Shown: one piece after another, positions 1-10,892 of the stretch
Position numbering within the stretch: the first letter of the stretch is position 1
How the letters are laid out: each line of letters opens with the position of its first letter
Assembly (NCBI RefSeq): GCF_020966775.1
Contig: NZ_JAJKFV010000029.1
Coordinates: 55,001 to 119,000 of the forward strand
Origin: Rhodopirellula halodulae
GTDB taxonomy: Bacteria; Planctomycetota; Planctomycetia; Pirellulales; Pirellulaceae
Length of the DNA stretch: 64,000 bases
Reading direction: 5' to 3'
Position numbers and translations under genes: made by a program
The notes under the pieces: model-generated
Database searches by the model: none
Told to the model about the DNA's origin: nothing
The model's input: the letters and a program-made list of their open reading frames with translations, nothing else

Positions 1-154
1 GAGTATCTACAATGTGATCTGCAGCACGACCCCCTCGCCCGGTTCAGTGGAGGGTGACGGTTGCTGTCCCGCCTTCATCGATTGATTCAGATTGGTTGTC
101 TGACCAATTCGCGATCGGTCGCCCACCCCTCTTCCGCATTCGTTTGGAAACACC

Positions 155-1756
155 ATGTGCCGTTGCTTCCATGCTCATTGGGCTCTCGTGATAGGGTTTG
201 TTTGTTGTTCGGAAGCAATTCTGCATCGTTGTCTTCTGCTGTTTTGCTCGCTTGTCGTCACGACCATTTGTTTAGCCGATGATGTTTCATCCGGAAAAAC
301 GAAACGCAATTCTGGGAGCGAGTTGTGGGTTGGGGCGGCTCAGCGAGAAATCACCCCGCCCGTTGGTTTTCCAATGTCGGGGTACTTTCACGAACGACTG
401 GCGACGGAAACGCGAGATCCTCTGTTTGCGAAAGCCTTCGTCTTAGAGCAGGGCGACCTGCAGCTCGTGTGGGTCGCCTGCGATTTGGTGGGAGTCACCC
501 GAGATTTGTATGAAGAGGTCAGCCGGGAATCAGAAAGCAAACATGGGATCCCGATCAAACATCATTTGATCTCAGCGACGCATTCCCACACGGCACCGGA
601 TCATCGGGCCCATCTGGTAAAGTTCCTGCAAGGGGAACTCGCGGAAGCCGATAGCTCCTACGCGAAGAGTTTGGTCCAGCAGATGGTGGGTGTGATTGGT
701 GACGCGATCAAGAACCGGAAGCGGGCGACTGTCGTTGCGGGAATCGCGGAGCAAGCTGTGCCGGTTTCTTTCAACCGACGTTCCGTGATGCAGGACGGAA
801 GCATTCAAACCTGGCAACGTGAATCCAATCCGAAGCGATTGCGAGCGGCGGGGCCGATCGACGATGAGCTGGGAATTGTGATCGCGAAGGACGCTAGCGA
901 TGGTCAACCATTTGCCGTTTGCAGTTCCTTCGCATTGCATTTGGACACGGTCGGCGGCACCCGATGGAGTGCGGACTATCCGTCGATCATGCAGCGTGCC
1001 GTCGAGCAGGAATGTGGGGCGGAGGTGATCTCTTTATTCGGGGCGGGAACTTGTGGGGATATCAACCACGTCGATCCATCTCGCTCGGAACGCAACAGCA
1101 CCGAGTTCATCGGAAACGCACTGAGCAAAACGCTGATCGAGAAATCGAAGGAATTGCTCACCAAGTCAATAGACGCATCGGCAGCGCCTACACAACAACT
1201 AAAATACAGGCACTCGGTGGTCCCGTTGCCCTTGCGCTCCATTTCCAAATCTGAAGTGGAGCGAGCCCAAGCGTTGGTTCCTCGGGCGAGGGCTGGTGAG
1301 AAAGTTGCCTTCGAAGATTTGGTGGCGGCCAACCGAACCGTCCAGTTGGACCAGTTGCTTCACCAAACCTCATGGATCGAACCGTCGCATCCGGCGAATG
1401 TTGCTCCGATGGTGGCTTGGAAGGGGGTTGGTGATCATCTGCCGGTGGAGGTGGCGACCATCACCCTCGGCCAGGAACTCGCGTTGGTTTTCTTGCCCGG
1501 GGAAGTGTTTGTCGACTTAGGATTGGCGATCAAGCGGCATTCGCCATTCCGAAATACCTTGGTGATAGAGCTGACGAATTGCTCCGAAACCGCCTATCTA
1601 CCGACTCACGCCGCGTTCGCTCAAGGAAGCTACGAAGTGATCAATTCAAGGACCCAGCCCGGGGCCGGAGAAAAGTTGGTGGCAGCGGCGTTGAGTTTGT
1701 TGCGAAGTGCGGCGTCGGATCCCGCGGTCGCCCGATTTGAAAATCTGTCTGAATAG
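155..1756 (+). CDS. Neutral/alkaline ceramidase-like secreted hydrolase
   Basis: The 533-residue product resembles the N-terminal catalytic domain of neutral/alkaline non-lysosomal ceramidases, zinc amidases that split N-acyl sphingosine. After a hydrophobic leader (about residues 10-41), the mature part opens with VGAAQREITPPVGFPMSGY, the family's usual beginning. SATHSHTAPDH (about 139-149) fits the zinc-ligand His segment, SSFALHLDTVGG supplies a further His, and GTCGDINHVDP and the late Tyr-rich segment ending in GSYEV also match. The separate C-terminal Ig-like domain of longer ceramidases seems absent. The ATG at 155 gives a plausible export signal. The next gene starts 21 bp downstream on the same strand, so co-transcription is likely. 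Planctomycetes carry many such paralogues with unproven substrates, so ceramidase activity is an inference. Confidence 0.8.
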   Translation: MCRCFHAHWALVIGFVCCSEAILHRCLLLFCSLVVTTICLADDVSSGKTKRNSGSELWVGAAQREITPPVGFPMSGYFHERLATETRDPLFAKAFVLEQGDLQLVWVACDLVGVTRDLYEEVSRESESKHGIPIKHHLISATHSHTAPDHRAHLVKFLQGELAEADSSYAKSLVQQMVGVIGDAIKNRKRATVVAGIAEQAVPVSFNRRSVMQDGSIQTWQRESNPKRLRAAGPIDDELGIVIAKDASDGQPFAVCSSFALHLDTVGGTRWSADYPSIMQRAVEQECGAEVISLFGAGTCGDINHVDPSRSERNSTEFIGNALSKTLIEKSKELLTKSIDASAAPTQQLKYRHSVVPLPLRSISKSEVERAQALVPRARAGEKVAFEDLVAANRTVQLDQLLHQTSWIEPSHPANVAPMVAWKGVGDHLPVEVATITLGQELALVFLPGEVFVDLGLAIKRHSPFRNTLVIELTNCSETAYLPTHAAFAQGSYEVINSRTQPGAGEKLVAAALSLLRSAASDPAVARFENLSE

Positions 1757-1777
1757 TTCCTCCAATATTTTTGCTCG

Positions 1778-4700
1778 ATGAATCTCCAATTGAAAATCTG
1801 CTCTCTGCAAAGCCGCATCTGCGTTTGGGCTTGTCTAGCAGTCTCAGTTCTTTGCTTTGCCATATCGAGCCAGTCGTCGATGGCTCAAGACGCAACCGTC
1901 GATGATCCCGATTTTGAATTGCAAGGCGAGTACGTTGCCGACGAGTTGGGGGTGCAGGTGATCGCCATCGGCGATGGTGAGTTCGATGTTGTCATTCACG
2001 AAGGTGGTTTGCCCGGGGCTGGGGCCAAGCCCTCGCCACGCCGAGTCGAAGCTGACGAAGATGTGTTGATGGGATTGATCGATTCCATGAATCTCCGTCG
2101 GGTGACGCGGGTCAGTAGTACGATGGGACGTCCGGCACCCGCCGACGCGGTCGTTCTATTTGACGGGAGCGAAACATCCGCAGAAGCAAACTGGAAAAAC
2201 GGACAGGTCACTCCCGAAGGTTGGCTGAAACACGGGACCACTTCCAAACAAACTTTCCAGGATTACACGTTGCACTTGGAGTTTCGCACTCCATTCATGC
2301 CAACCGCGAGCGGGCAGAAGCGGGGCAACAGCGGCGTCTATCACCAAGGTCGTTACGAAACGCAAGTGCTGGATTCGTTTGGCTTGGAGGGGAAAGACAA
2401 TGAATGTGGTGCGATCTACACGGTCAGCGCCCCAGCGGTCAATGTTTGCTATCCACCGATGAGCTGGCAAACTTACGATGTGGATTTCACCGCCGCTCGA
2501 TTCGGCGAGGACGGCAACAAGATCACCGACGCGCGATTGACCGTGCGATTGAATGGCGTGCTTGTGCAGAACAATGTCGCCGTGCCTCAGACCACGCGGG
2601 CTGCGCCGCTGAAAGAAGGACCGGATCCTGGACCGATCTACCTGCAGAATCACGGCGATCAGGTGCGTTACCGAAACATATGGGTTTTGCCTCGTGATGC
2701 GGAGCGAGAAGCCAAGCGTCCCGTCGTCCCTGGTTTTGAACGATTCGCCAATACAAGTTCCTTGTCGATGGCGGATGCCGGTGAAGTGTTGATTGAAAAC
2801 CTTGCCTGCGGTGCCTGTCATAATTCAGGGCCAACTATCGCCCCGCAACAACGAGGTCCCGACCTGCAGAATGTTTTTGGTCGCGTTCGTGCCGATGCGA
2901 TTGTCGACATGGTTGCCAACCCACACCTGACAAAAAATGGCACCGTGATGCCGGATCCATGGCCGGGTGAGACTCCGGAAGGGCGTCGACAGAAAGCAAC
3001 CGAGATCGCGAGTTATCTCAATTCGCTCAACAAAGATTTGCTGGAGGATCGGATCACGAGTGCCAAGTTGGCTGAGCGAGGTGAAAAGCTTTATCAAACG
3101 GCGGGGTGTGTGGCTTGCCATTCAGCTGATCCGGCTCGTCCCACTCCGTCATCGGTGCCACTTGGAAAGCCGCATCGAAAGTACACCCTGCCTTCATTGA
3201 CGAAGTTCTTGAAAACTTGCAACGAACTTCGGCCCGGTTTGCGGATGCCGGCGATGGTGGGATCGGACGACGAAATCATGGCGGTTGCCGCGTACCTCAC
3301 TCGCGAAGTCACAGTGGGCGAGGCGTCGGAAGCTTTCACTCGCACGGTCTACCACGGTTCATGGGATCAATTGCCAAAATTCGATTCGTTGAAGCCTGTC
3401 TTCACCGACAAAACAACGGGTTTGAGCTTTGATGGCCTGGATCGAAAGAACAACTTCGCGGTCGTCTATGAAACGGATTTGACGGTTTCTTCGGACTCCA
3501 AGCTGACGTTTTACTTGAACAGTGACGATGGCAGTGCTCTCGAAATTGATGGCAAGCGGTTGGAGAACGATGGCATTCACCCGGAACGATTGGTGCAAGC
3601 CACGTATGAGTTGAAGGCGGGCGTCTATCCGATCCGTGTCGAGTATTTCGATGGGGGAGGCGGCACCGCTTTGAGCTTGGAAGTGGAAAGTGAATCCTTC
3701 GCTCGCGACGACATCGCCTATTGGGTCGGTGGCTCTGATGGTGGAAAGCCGCTGGATTTGCTGCCCAGTGAATTCGTGGCCGATTCGTCCTTGATTGAAA
3801 AGGGCAAGCAGCAGTTCTTTGCCGCGGGATGTGCCAATTGTCACTCGGTTGGCAGTGAAGAAGCCGACGGGTTTTCGTTGGTCAGTGCACTGGCGCTGAA
3901 CCAAGCGACGGAGGGCAAGGGGTGTTTGTCTTCAGAGGTTGCTTCGCCCGCTGTGGATTTTGCCTTGGGAGCATCTCAGGTTTCGGCAATCGAGGCCGCT
4001 CTCAAACGTCGACGATCGGGTGAACGCCCCAAAACCTCGGACGAACGTTTGGTGCACATGACCATGGTGACGCTGAACTGTTATGCCTGTCACCAGCGAG
4101 ATGGTGTCGGGGGCCCCGAACTTTCGCGAGACGAATCGTTTGTGTCGACAGTTCCCGAAATGGGGTTGGAAGGTCGCTTACCACCGCAGTTGACCGGCGT
4201 TGGCGACAAGCTTCAGCCACAAACCATTGTTGATGTTCTGAATCATGGGGCGAACTTGCGTGGCTACATGGCGACGCGAATGCCGGCCTTTGCCTACGAG
4301 CCGCTTCGTCAATGGCATGCTGCGATCAATCGATTGGATGTCAATCCAAGGATGGAAAATCCAACTAGCAAGGCAACGGAATCCACAATTCTGTCGGATG
4401 GTCGACAGTTGTGCGGTAACGACGGCTTGGCGTGCATCAAGTGCCACAGTTTTGGTGGCGACACCGGTGGTGGCTTGGGGGCCATTGACTTGTTAACGAT
4501 GCCCAAAAGATTGCGATACGAGTGGTTTCAACGTTATTTGCAGGCACCCACGGTTTACCGTCCAGGAACCCGGATGCCGAATAGTTTTGTGGACGGCAAG
4601 TCTTCGATCACCACGATTGAAGATGGAGACCCCGTCAACCAAATCGATGCGATTTGGAAGTACCTGTCGTTGGGTGACAAAGCCAAGGAGCCGGTCGGGT

Positions 4701-5386
4701 TGAAGCAAAACGCCATCGTGTTGAAACCAACCGATGAAAAACTACGCATCTATCGAAATTTCTTCACGGGCGTCAGTGCTCGCGGGATCGGCGTCGCGTT
4801 GCCAACCAACGTCAACTTCATCTGGGATGCCGAACGGATGAGTTTGGCTCGCGTTTGGAAGAATGGTTTCTTCGATGCTTCGCTTCACTGGCGAGGTCGC
4901 GGACAAGGTCGCCAGGAACCCTTGGGTGACGCCGTGGCGACATTGGAAGGAGCGTCCGCATTTGCTTCGTTGTCATCGTTCAATGCGGATTGGCCGAAGG
5001 AATCGGCCCGAGAACGAGGGTTCCGGTTTGGTGGCTATCGATTGATCGAAGGCGACGCCATCGCGTTCAAAATCCAGTCGTCAGGTTTGGAAGTGGAAGA
5101 TTCGCTCGCGTCGGCAAGCAATGAATCGTCCGAGTCGGGGCTGGTTCGTTCATTGACCGTCACGGTTCCTGAAACCCAGTCGTCTTGGGTGTGGCAACCC
5201 AGCGACGGGAAAGTCGAATTGCTCGAAGAATCTGACGATGCCCAAACCTTCCGCGTGAACGATCAATTGGTCGTGACGGTGAAAGGAGTGCGTTTGGAAG
5301 AGGTAACCGTCGGGGACATAACGACTTGGCGAGCGACGTTGCCCGCGGGTGAGACGAAGACGATCCAGCAAATCATTCGCTGGTGA
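1778..5386 (+). CDS. Secreted DUF1080/PA14 multihaem cytochrome c protein
   Basis: The 1202-residue exported protein has a signal peptide ending near SSMAQ (about residue 37). Residues about 120-310 form a DUF1080 (3-keto-disaccharide hydrolase, LamG-like) domain beginning VVLFDG. Five CxxCH haem-binding motifs follow: CGACH (about 343), CVACH (about 443), CANCH (about 685), CYACH (about 768) and CIKCH (about 886). A PA14-like carbohydrate-binding domain (about 515-640) lies between the second and third. The arrangement suggests a periplasmic or surface protein coupling sugar binding or cleavage to electron transfer. The next gene encodes a beta-propeller that often accompanies such proteins in planctomycetes. 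The domains are clear; the substrate is unknown. Confidence 0.85.
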   Translation: MNLQLKICSLQSRICVWACLAVSVLCFAISSQSSMAQDATVDDPDFELQGEYVADELGVQVIAIGDGEFDVVIHEGGLPGAGAKPSPRRVEADEDVLMGLIDSMNLRRVTRVSSTMGRPAPADAVVLFDGSETSAEANWKNGQVTPEGWLKHGTTSKQTFQDYTLHLEFRTPFMPTASGQKRGNSGVYHQGRYETQVLDSFGLEGKDNECGAIYTVSAPAVNVCYPPMSWQTYDVDFTAARFGEDGNKITDARLTVRLNGVLVQNNVAVPQTTRAAPLKEGPDPGPIYLQNHGDQVRYRNIWVLPRDAEREAKRPVVPGFERFANTSSLSMADAGEVLIENLACGACHNSGPTIAPQQRGPDLQNVFGRVRADAIVDMVANPHLTKNGTVMPDPWPGETPEGRRQKATEIASYLNSLNKDLLEDRITSAKLAERGEKLYQTAGCVACHSADPARPTPSSVPLGKPHRKYTLPSLTKFLKTCNELRPGLRMPAMVGSDDEIMAVAAYLTREVTVGEASEAFTRTVYHGSWDQLPKFDSLKPVFTDKTTGLSFDGLDRKNNFAVVYETDLTVSSDSKLTFYLNSDDGSALEIDGKRLENDGIHPERLVQATYELKAGVYPIRVEYFDGGGGTALSLEVESESFARDDIAYWVGGSDGGKPLDLLPSEFVADSSLIEKGKQQFFAAGCANCHSVGSEEADGFSLVSALALNQATEGKGCLSSEVASPAVDFALGASQVSAIEAALKRRRSGERPKTSDERLVHMTMVTLNCYACHQRDGVGGPELSRDESFVSTVPEMGLEGRLPPQLTGVGDKLQPQTIVDVLNHGANLRGYMATRMPAFAYEPLRQWHAAINRLDVNPRMENPTSKATESTILSDGRQLCGNDGLACIKCHSFGGDTGGGLGAIDLLTMPKRLRYEWFQRYLQAPTVYRPGTRMPNSFVDGKSSITTIEDGDPVNQIDAIWKYLSLGDKAKEPVGLKQNAIVLKPTDEKLRIYRNFFTGVSARGIGVALPTNVNFIWDAERMSLARVWKNGFFDASLHWRGRGQGRQEPLGDAVATLEGASAFASLSSFNADWPKESARERGFRFGGYRLIEGDAIAFKIQSSGLEVEDSLASASNESSESGLVRSLTVTVPETQSSWVWQPSDGKVELLEESDDAQTFRVNDQLVVTVKGVRLEEVTVGDITTWRATLPAGETKTIQQIIRW

Positions 5387-5451
5387 TCGTTTGCTTTCGT
5401 CGAGTCGCCCGTCTAACAGTTCCACTCAATCATCCGATCAAAATCAAACTT

Positions 5452-6921
5452 ATGTCTATCAAACCTTTGGCCGCCCTGGCATTGCTCTTCAGTTGGTCCG
5501 CATTTGTCCACGCGGAGGTTCCGCAGGAAAGCGATTACTACAAGATCACGACTTTTGAAACACCAGAAGGAGAGGTGATTGAAGCGTGTGGTTTTGAATG
5601 GATGGAAGACGGCCGTCTCGCGGTTTGTTCACGCCGCGGCGACATCTTCATGGTGGAAGATCCGCTGTCGGAGAAAGTGACGGCGGATCAATTCAGCGTT
5701 TTCGCTCGCGGGTTGCATGAACCCTTGAGTCTGACTGAACAAGACGGTTGGTTGATCGCAACTCAACGGCCCGAGATCACTCGATTGAAAGACACCGACG
5801 GCGATGGTTCGGCGGATATCTTTCAAACGCACGCCGATGGATGGGGCGTGTCGGGTGACTACCACGAATACGCGTTTGGGTCCAAGTTGGATGCCAATGG
5901 TGACATGCTGATCACGCTTTGTCTGACGGGGTCATTCTCCAGCAAGGTGCCGTTTCGTGGTTGGGCCATGAAGGTCACTTCGGATGGAAAGACGATTCCC
6001 TATACCAGCGGAGTGCGTTCACCTGGGGGAATGGGGACGGATTCTCACGGCAACGTTTTCTACACCGACAACCAGGGCCCTTGGAATGGAACGTGTGGGT
6101 TGAAGATCCTGCAAGAAGGCAAGTTTGTCGGGCATCCGGGAGGCTGGGACTGGTACGACGATGCGCCCAACATGGGCAAACGACCTACCGAGCCTGAAAG
6201 CGGAAGTCGCATTCTGACCGAGGCCGCGAAAATCCCGGAATTGATTCCGACCGTGGTGATGTTCCCGTACGACAAAATGGGCAAAAGCGCGTCCGGAATC
6301 GTCTGCGATCAAACCGGCGGAAAGTTTGGTCCATTCGAAAATCAATTGTTCGTCAGCGATCAATCGCAAAGCACGGTGATGCGAGTGGACTTGGAGCAAG
6401 TCGACGGGGTGTGGCAGGGCGTTTGTTTTCCATTCCGAAAGGGATTTGCGTCGGGCAACGTCGGTATGGAACTATCTCCTTCGGGGGCTCTGTTCGTCGG
6501 TGGAACCAATCGCGGATGGGGGTCGGTTGGACCAAGAAACTTCGCCGTGGAGCGTCTGGATTGGACCGGCGAAATTCCGTTTGAAATCAAGCACATGAAG
6601 TCGACTTCCGATGGCTTTGATCTGGAGTTCACGCAAGCCGTGGATCCAGCCACCGCGACCGATTTGGCGGGCTACGAGATCGAAACGTACACCTACGAAT
6701 ACCGTTCGCAGTACGGCAGTCCCGAAGTCGACGGGACTCGACCCACAATCACCACCGCAACCGTTTCGCCGGACGGAATGCACGTGCGATTGGTGATCGA
6801 CGGACTGCAACTTGGTCATGTTCACGAGCTGCATTCCAATGGCGTCCGCAACCAAGACGGCAATCCGCTCTTGCACCCGCAGGCGTACTACACGTTGAAC
6901 CGAATCGCCGTTGGGCAGTGA
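5452..6921 (+). CDS. Secreted beta-propeller, sugar-dehydrogenase-like
   Basis: The 489-residue protein starts at the ATG at 5452, which gives a clean signal peptide ending in AFVHAE; an upstream in-frame start would add an unlikely 23 residues. The body reads as a six-bladed beta-propeller of the glucose/sorbosone dehydrogenase or NHL type, with repeated turns such as [25 protein letters not shown] and [14 protein letters not shown]. The last about 120 residues look like an immunoglobulin-like domain ([16 protein letters not shown]). It lies 65 bp after the multihaem DUF1080 gene and may act with it in extracellular sugar oxidation. No cofactor-binding residue could be assigned, so the enzymatic label is tentative. 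Confidence 0.7.
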   Translation: MSIKPLAALALLFSWSAFVHAEVPQESDYYKITTFETPEGEVIEACGFEWMEDGRLAVCSRRGDIFMVEDPLSEKVTADQFSVFARGLHEPLSLTEQDGWLIATQRPEITRLKDTDGDGSADIFQTHADGWGVSGDYHEYAFGSKLDANGDMLITLCLTGSFSSKVPFRGWAMKVTSDGKTIPYTSGVRSPGGMGTDSHGNVFYTDNQGPWNGTCGLKILQEGKFVGHPGGWDWYDDAPNMGKRPTEPESGSRILTEAAKIPELIPTVVMFPYDKMGKSASGIVCDQTGGKFGPFENQLFVSDQSQSTVMRVDLEQVDGVWQGVCFPFRKGFASGNVGMELSPSGALFVGGTNRGWGSVGPRNFAVERLDWTGEIPFEIKHMKSTSDGFDLEFTQAVDPATATDLAGYEIETYTYEYRSQYGSPEVDGTRPTITTATVSPDGMHVRLVIDGLQLGHVHELHSNGVRNQDGNPLLHPQAYYTLNRIAVGQ

Positions 6922-6975
6922 GTGGATGAACCTGCCAGCGTTGGTTTGAGCCAATGGTTCGATTTGAGTTAGAAT

Positions 6976-7680
6976 GTGACCATGCAAATTCCCAGTCTTC
7001 CCAACGCCACCGCCAATGCGGCTTTGCCTCTCAGTGTCGCTGACACGCTGACGGACCTGGGAGGCATTTCGTCCGATCGATTGAGGGTGGTGGAAGCCTC
7101 CCGGCCTGCCACAGCGGAGGATCTTGCCATCCTTCATGCTCAGGGCGTGATGTGCGAACTCGTCGACGGCCAATTGGTGGAGAAGCAGATGGGGTTCAAA
7201 GAATCACTGCTGGCACTCGCGATCGGGCACTTTCTGTTCCATCATGTGTCGAAACACAAGCTGGGCATCGTTTCGGGAGCGGATGGTTTTGTGACCCTCT
7301 TTCCCGATCTGATTCGCGGTCCCGACGTGGCTTTTTTGTCTTGGGACCGGCTGCCGGGCGGAGAATTGCCGGAGGAGGCGTTTCCTCGAATCGTTCCGGA
7401 TTTGGTCGTGGAGGTACTCAGTCCAGGGAACACTCGCGCGGAAATGGCTCGCAAACGTCGCGAATATTTTCACGCTGGCGTCCGGTTGGTTTGGACGGTG
7501 GACCCCATTCGAAGGTCCGTTGCCATCTTCACCTCGGCGACGCAGTCATCAGTGCGTGGCGAAACGGAGTCGCTCGATGGTGGTGAGGTTCTTCCCGGGC
7601 TGAAGATCAACTTGGCGGAAATGTTCGCAGTTCTGGACGGTCCGGACGTGGACGAAGATCCTAACGTTGCAAACGGTTGA
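6976..7680 (+). CDS. Uma2-family putative endonuclease
   Basis: The product is 232-234 residues depending on start: GTG at 6976 or ATG at 6982, the latter giving MQIPSLPN. The core carries the Uma2/DUF820 pattern: CELVDGQLVEKQMG, then GPDVAFLSWDRLP, PDLVVEVLSPGNTRAEMARKR and VRLVWTVDPIRRSVAIF. These match the PD-(D/E)XK nuclease-like fold with Asp and Glu at the presumed metal site. Such genes are highly expanded in planctomycetes and cyanobacteria and their cellular role is unknown. A second Uma2 gene lies at the far end of the window. It sits 54 bp after the beta-propeller gene and converges with the cupredoxin operon. Confidence 0.85.
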   Translation: MTMQIPSLPNATANAALPLSVADTLTDLGGISSDRLRVVEASRPATAEDLAILHAQGVMCELVDGQLVEKQMGFKESLLALAIGHFLFHHVSKHKLGIVSGADGFVTLFPDLIRGPDVAFLSWDRLPGGELPEEAFPRIVPDLVVEVLSPGNTRAEMARKRREYFHAGVRLVWTVDPIRRSVAIFTSATQSSVRGETESLDGGEVLPGLKINLAEMFAVLDGPDVDEDPNVANG

Positions 7681-7700
7681 TTGAGCAGTACTCCTCGTTG

Positions 7701-8495
7701 TCACTGTCCGGTTGAGCCTGCTGTTTGAACGCTCGCAAAGTTCTCGGGTGAAAGCTTCACCTGACCGAGGTCGTTGGTGCCTTCGGCCAAGTTGACCTGG
7801 AATCGATTGCGGTCCCACTGATGAACGTTGCCATCGATCGTGATGTTGGTCAGTTGGCGCGCGTCTTCATGGAAGACGCGAAAAGTGAGTTCTTGGTTTT
7901 CGGGTAGGCCTTTGATTTCAATTCGCCCTTGAGCATCGCTGACGGCGGCGTAGGGGTGATCCAGGACGACCAACCATCCTCGCATCCAAGGGTGAATGTT
8001 GCACTCGACCGGTATCGGTGCTGGCTCTGCCTTTTGTAGCGCGATATCGCGATTGTCTCCGACAGGAATCGTGAGTCCTGAAGTCCTGTTCTCAAAAAAG
8101 TTGAGGTTGATGCTGTGGCCCACTACAGCCTCTGATTCGTCCAAAATCAACGTGTCTCCGCTTTGAGCTACAACCACACGCGGTTCAAAGCGGCATGCTT
8201 TTGCCAGCAGTTTTCGAACTTGCTTGGACGGTTTGCAAGCAGGCAATCGCGTTCCTCCACGACCAGTGTAGAGGTACACGACAACGTTCCGAATGCCCTT
8301 TGTTTCTTGGTCGACCAGAAGACGCTCGTCGAGTAAGTTCAATTGGCCGCAGGCTGCTTTGTCTTTGTCGACCTTGAGCGGTTCAGGGGGTGGAACGGGA
8401 CCATCAAACAAGAATTGCATTCGCAGATCAGCGGCTTGAGCGGAAGCAACGCACCATGTGACCAAACAGATAATCGAAAGGACGGGCGTTTTCAT
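7701..8495 (-). CDS. Exported cupredoxin-like (methylamine-utilisation type) protein
   Basis: The start at 8495 gives MKTPVLSIICLVTWCVASAQA, a good signal peptide, and overlaps the response-regulator stop in an ATGA. The 264-residue product has a cupredoxin-like core: a His in VVGHSINLNF and the cluster CNIHPWM, matching the His...Cys-x2-His-x2-Met spacing of type I copper sites. A carboxypeptidase-regulatory-like beta domain follows (DAQGRIEIKGLPENQELTFRVFHED). Related planctomycete proteins are often annotated as methylamine-utilisation proteins. It is the last gene of the VWA/kinase/regulator operon, so it may be an output or sensor accessory of that two-component system. Copper binding is inferred from the motif only. 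Confidence 0.7.
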   Translation of the reverse strand: MKTPVLSIICLVTWCVASAQAADLRMQFLFDGPVPPPEPLKVDKDKAACGQLNLLDERLLVDQETKGIRNVVVYLYTGRGGTRLPACKPSKQVRKLLAKACRFEPRVVVAQSGDTLILDESEAVVGHSINLNFFENRTSGLTIPVGDNRDIALQKAEPAPIPVECNIHPWMRGWLVVLDHPYAAVSDAQGRIEIKGLPENQELTFRVFHEDARQLTNITIDGNVHQWDRNRFQVNLAEGTNDLGQVKLSPENFASVQTAGSTGQ

Positions 8496-9211
8496 GGGTG
8501 AGCTTTGCATTCGCATCGGTAGCCGATGCCGTAGACGGTTTGGATGATGCGAGGGTGTTTGGGATCAATCTCAATTCGCTTGCGAAGTTGGCTGACCGTT
8601 TGGTCGACGGTTCGGCTGTTGGGCACTCGGTGATGTCCCCAGCATTCTTGGAAGAGCGTTTGGCGATGGACGACGTCTCCATCTGCATCGTGTAGCAAGA
8701 TCAAGATTTGAAGCTCTCGTGCGGTGAGTTCAATGGTTGTGTCGCCACGAGTCGCTCGTAGTTTTGACGGGGTGACTTGCAGGTCGTGCATGTTGAATGT
8801 GACATGCGTGGTCGGGTCTTTGGGATTGGGAGCTTGGCTGGGTTCCGGTTGGCAGCGTCGAAGAACAGCTTTGACTCGGGCGATGACTTCGTGCGATCCA
8901 AATGGCTTGCTGATGTAGTCATCGGCTCCCAATTCAAACCCAACCACCTTGTCGATTTCTTCGCCTTTGGCGGTGATGAAAATGACCGGGGTTTGGGAAT
9001 CAGACGATCGAAGGAATCGACAAACATCAAAGCCGCTTTTCATCGGCATCATGACATCCAGGCATATCAGATCAAATTTTTTAGATTCAATCTTTTTTGA
9101 TGCGGACAGGCCATCGGCGACTGTCTCCACGTCATAACCTTCCGCACCGAGTAACTCCTCCAACGCCGCGCGGGTGTGTCGGTCATCTTCCGCGATCAAT
9201 ATTCGTGTCAT
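8492..9211 (-). CDS. OmpR/PhoB-family response regulator
   Basis: The 239-residue protein has a complete receiver domain (about 1-120) with acidic pocket D9/D10, phospho-acceptor D52 in LICLDVMMPMKSG, T80 and K102 (SKPF). A winged-helix DNA-binding domain follows (about 140-235) with the typical ELTARELQILILL and RTVDQTVSQLRKRIE segments and the end QTVYGIGYRCE. It is preceded by the sensor kinase (31 bp gap) and overlaps the cupredoxin start by 4 bp, so kinase, regulator and cupredoxin are translated from one message. Target genes are not identifiable here. Confidence 0.95.
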   Translation of the reverse strand: MTRILIAEDDRHTRAALEELLGAEGYDVETVADGLSASKKIESKKFDLICLDVMMPMKSGFDVCRFLRSSDSQTPVIFITAKGEEIDKVVGFELGADDYISKPFGSHEVIARVKAVLRRCQPEPSQAPNPKDPTTHVTFNMHDLQVTPSKLRATRGDTTIELTARELQILILLHDADGDVVHRQTLFQECWGHHRVPNSRTVDQTVSQLRKRIEIDPKHPRIIQTVYGIGYRCECKAHP

Positions 9212-9242
9212 ATCGATGTCTTGGGGTGATCGTTGGTCGTTG

Positions 9243-10886
9243 TCAGTTGTTCTCGATGGAACGCACTATGAGGCGGAAGTGCGCGCCCGAGGAAGCGGGG
9301 ATCCAAGTGAGTTCACCCCCGTGTCGTCTGGCGGCATTTCGGGCGATCGCCAGACCCAAGCCAGTTCCCGCGGGTGCGGACAATGAATCATCCAAACGTT
9401 CAAACGGTTCGAAAATTCGTCTGGCTTCCGACCGAGTGATTCCAGGTCCATCATCAATCACATCGATGATGATCTTGTTGCTTTCTTGAGAGCTGACGAT
9501 TTGGACATGGTCGCCGGATCCAGCGTATTTCTCGACGTTGCTGAGCAGATTGACCAGGACCAATTCCATCACATCAGAATCAATGAATGCGGGTTGGTCC
9601 GCTTTGAGTTGCAGATCCGTTCGCAATCCAAGGCTATCGAACGTGGGGCGGAAGCGATCGACGACTCGGTGAACGATTGTGTCGGCAATCTGCAGGGTTG
9701 GGTGGAGCTTGCCCTTGCCGGAAACCATGTCCAAGACACCAGTGACCAAACGAGACAAACGCTGACTTTCTTCTTCAATCACGCCGAGACGTTCGAGCAA
9801 TCGTGGCATTCGTTGGTCGGCTGATGACTCCGCTGATGACAGTGGCGACGATTTTGGATTTAGGTCTCTTTGGGCAAGCTCTGCGTAGAGGCGAATGTTG
9901 GTCAGGGGGGTGCGAAGTTCGTGGGAAACGTGACTCGCAAAGCTGACACGTTGTTGGGCCAAGTTCATTTGTCGGCGAATCGCCGTCATCACATAAATAC
10001 CCAGCAGCAAGAGCATCGTCGCGACGGCGATAAGAGTGGCGAACAACGGAATCGTTCCGTCCGCAAACGGACCCGGCGAGAAGTCCACCATCGGCGTGTA
10101 CATCAATCGCCATCCATTCCAAGGCGATTGCAACCGGACGGTGGCCAGTGATTCTGCGTTGCTGGGTGATTCGGAAGATGCACCCCAGCGGTACACCGTT
10201 CGATCAGTGCTGTTTCTTAGCTCGTAGCTGCCGTTTTCTTCAGATGAATCGTTTGGCAACGCTTCCACGAGGTCGGCCATCCAGCGTCCGCGTTCCAGCA
10301 CGACGCCCGTTGCACTTTGGTCGGTTCGGGGGAGCCAGAGGACCAATTGCAAACCGTCTTCGTGGAACCAGCTTTGCCATTGAGTCGCCTCAGGAAACGG
10401 ACTTTTGCTCTGAGCCATGCGTCGCGAGAGACCGCCTTTCACGCTGGCGGAAGCGGACTCCGAATCGTTGAGCGTTGAGGACTCCGTTTGTTGAATCATT
10501 GGACGTCCGCGGGCAAGCTCGCTCAGAGCGGCGTGCCACAATGATTCAGACGCTGAATCCGACGTTGGTTTTTGAGGGTAGATCAATCGACCATCGCGAT
10601 CCACCAACATGACGGATCGAACGATGGGATTGGTCCGACGAATTTGGGAAAGCCGATCAATGTCCCGGTTGGCGTCTCGAAGTTCGTTTCCTAGTTCGAT
10701 CTCGTATCGGCGGGCGATGGGGCGAAGGTCTTCACCAAAGTCTCGTAGTCGACCCGCAAATAGTTCTTCGATCTGTTCACGTTGCTGCTGTTGTTGCCGT
10801 GCGAGCGTGGAGGTTCCAAACCAACCGATCAGGATCAGCGGTGAAACGATGAGCAACAACAGGGCAACAACGTGACGCAGAGGCAA
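9243..10886 (-). CDS. Membrane sensor histidine kinase
   Basis: The 547-residue kinase has an N-terminal membrane helix (about 5-22), a periplasmic sensor region with a coiled-coil-like start (QQQQQREQIEELFAGRL) and a second helix (about 278-302). The HisKA H-box is SFASHVSHELRTPLTN with phospho-acceptor H322. The HATPase_c domain shows NLLSNVEKYA (N box), DDGPGI and GTGLGLAIARN. The only start that includes the first helix is TTG at 10886. It is two codons after, and in the same frame as, the TAG stop of the upstream VWA gene, so translation is probably coupled. It pairs with the adjacent response regulator. The signal sensed is unknown. Confidence 0.92.
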   Translation of the reverse strand: MPLRHVVALLLLIVSPLILIGWFGTSTLARQQQQQREQIEELFAGRLRDFGEDLRPIARRYEIELGNELRDANRDIDRLSQIRRTNPIVRSVMLVDRDGRLIYPQKPTSDSASESLWHAALSELARGRPMIQQTESSTLNDSESASASVKGGLSRRMAQSKSPFPEATQWQSWFHEDGLQLVLWLPRTDQSATGVVLERGRWMADLVEALPNDSSEENGSYELRNSTDRTVYRWGASSESPSNAESLATVRLQSPWNGWRLMYTPMVDFSPGPFADGTIPLFATLIAVATMLLLLGIYVMTAIRRQMNLAQQRVSFASHVSHELRTPLTNIRLYAELAQRDLNPKSSPLSSAESSADQRMPRLLERLGVIEEESQRLSRLVTGVLDMVSGKGKLHPTLQIADTIVHRVVDRFRPTFDSLGLRTDLQLKADQPAFIDSDVMELVLVNLLSNVEKYAGSGDHVQIVSSQESNKIIIDVIDDGPGITRSEARRIFEPFERLDDSLSAPAGTGLGLAIARNAARRHGGELTWIPASSGAHFRLIVRSIENN

Positions 10887-10892
10887 CGGCGA

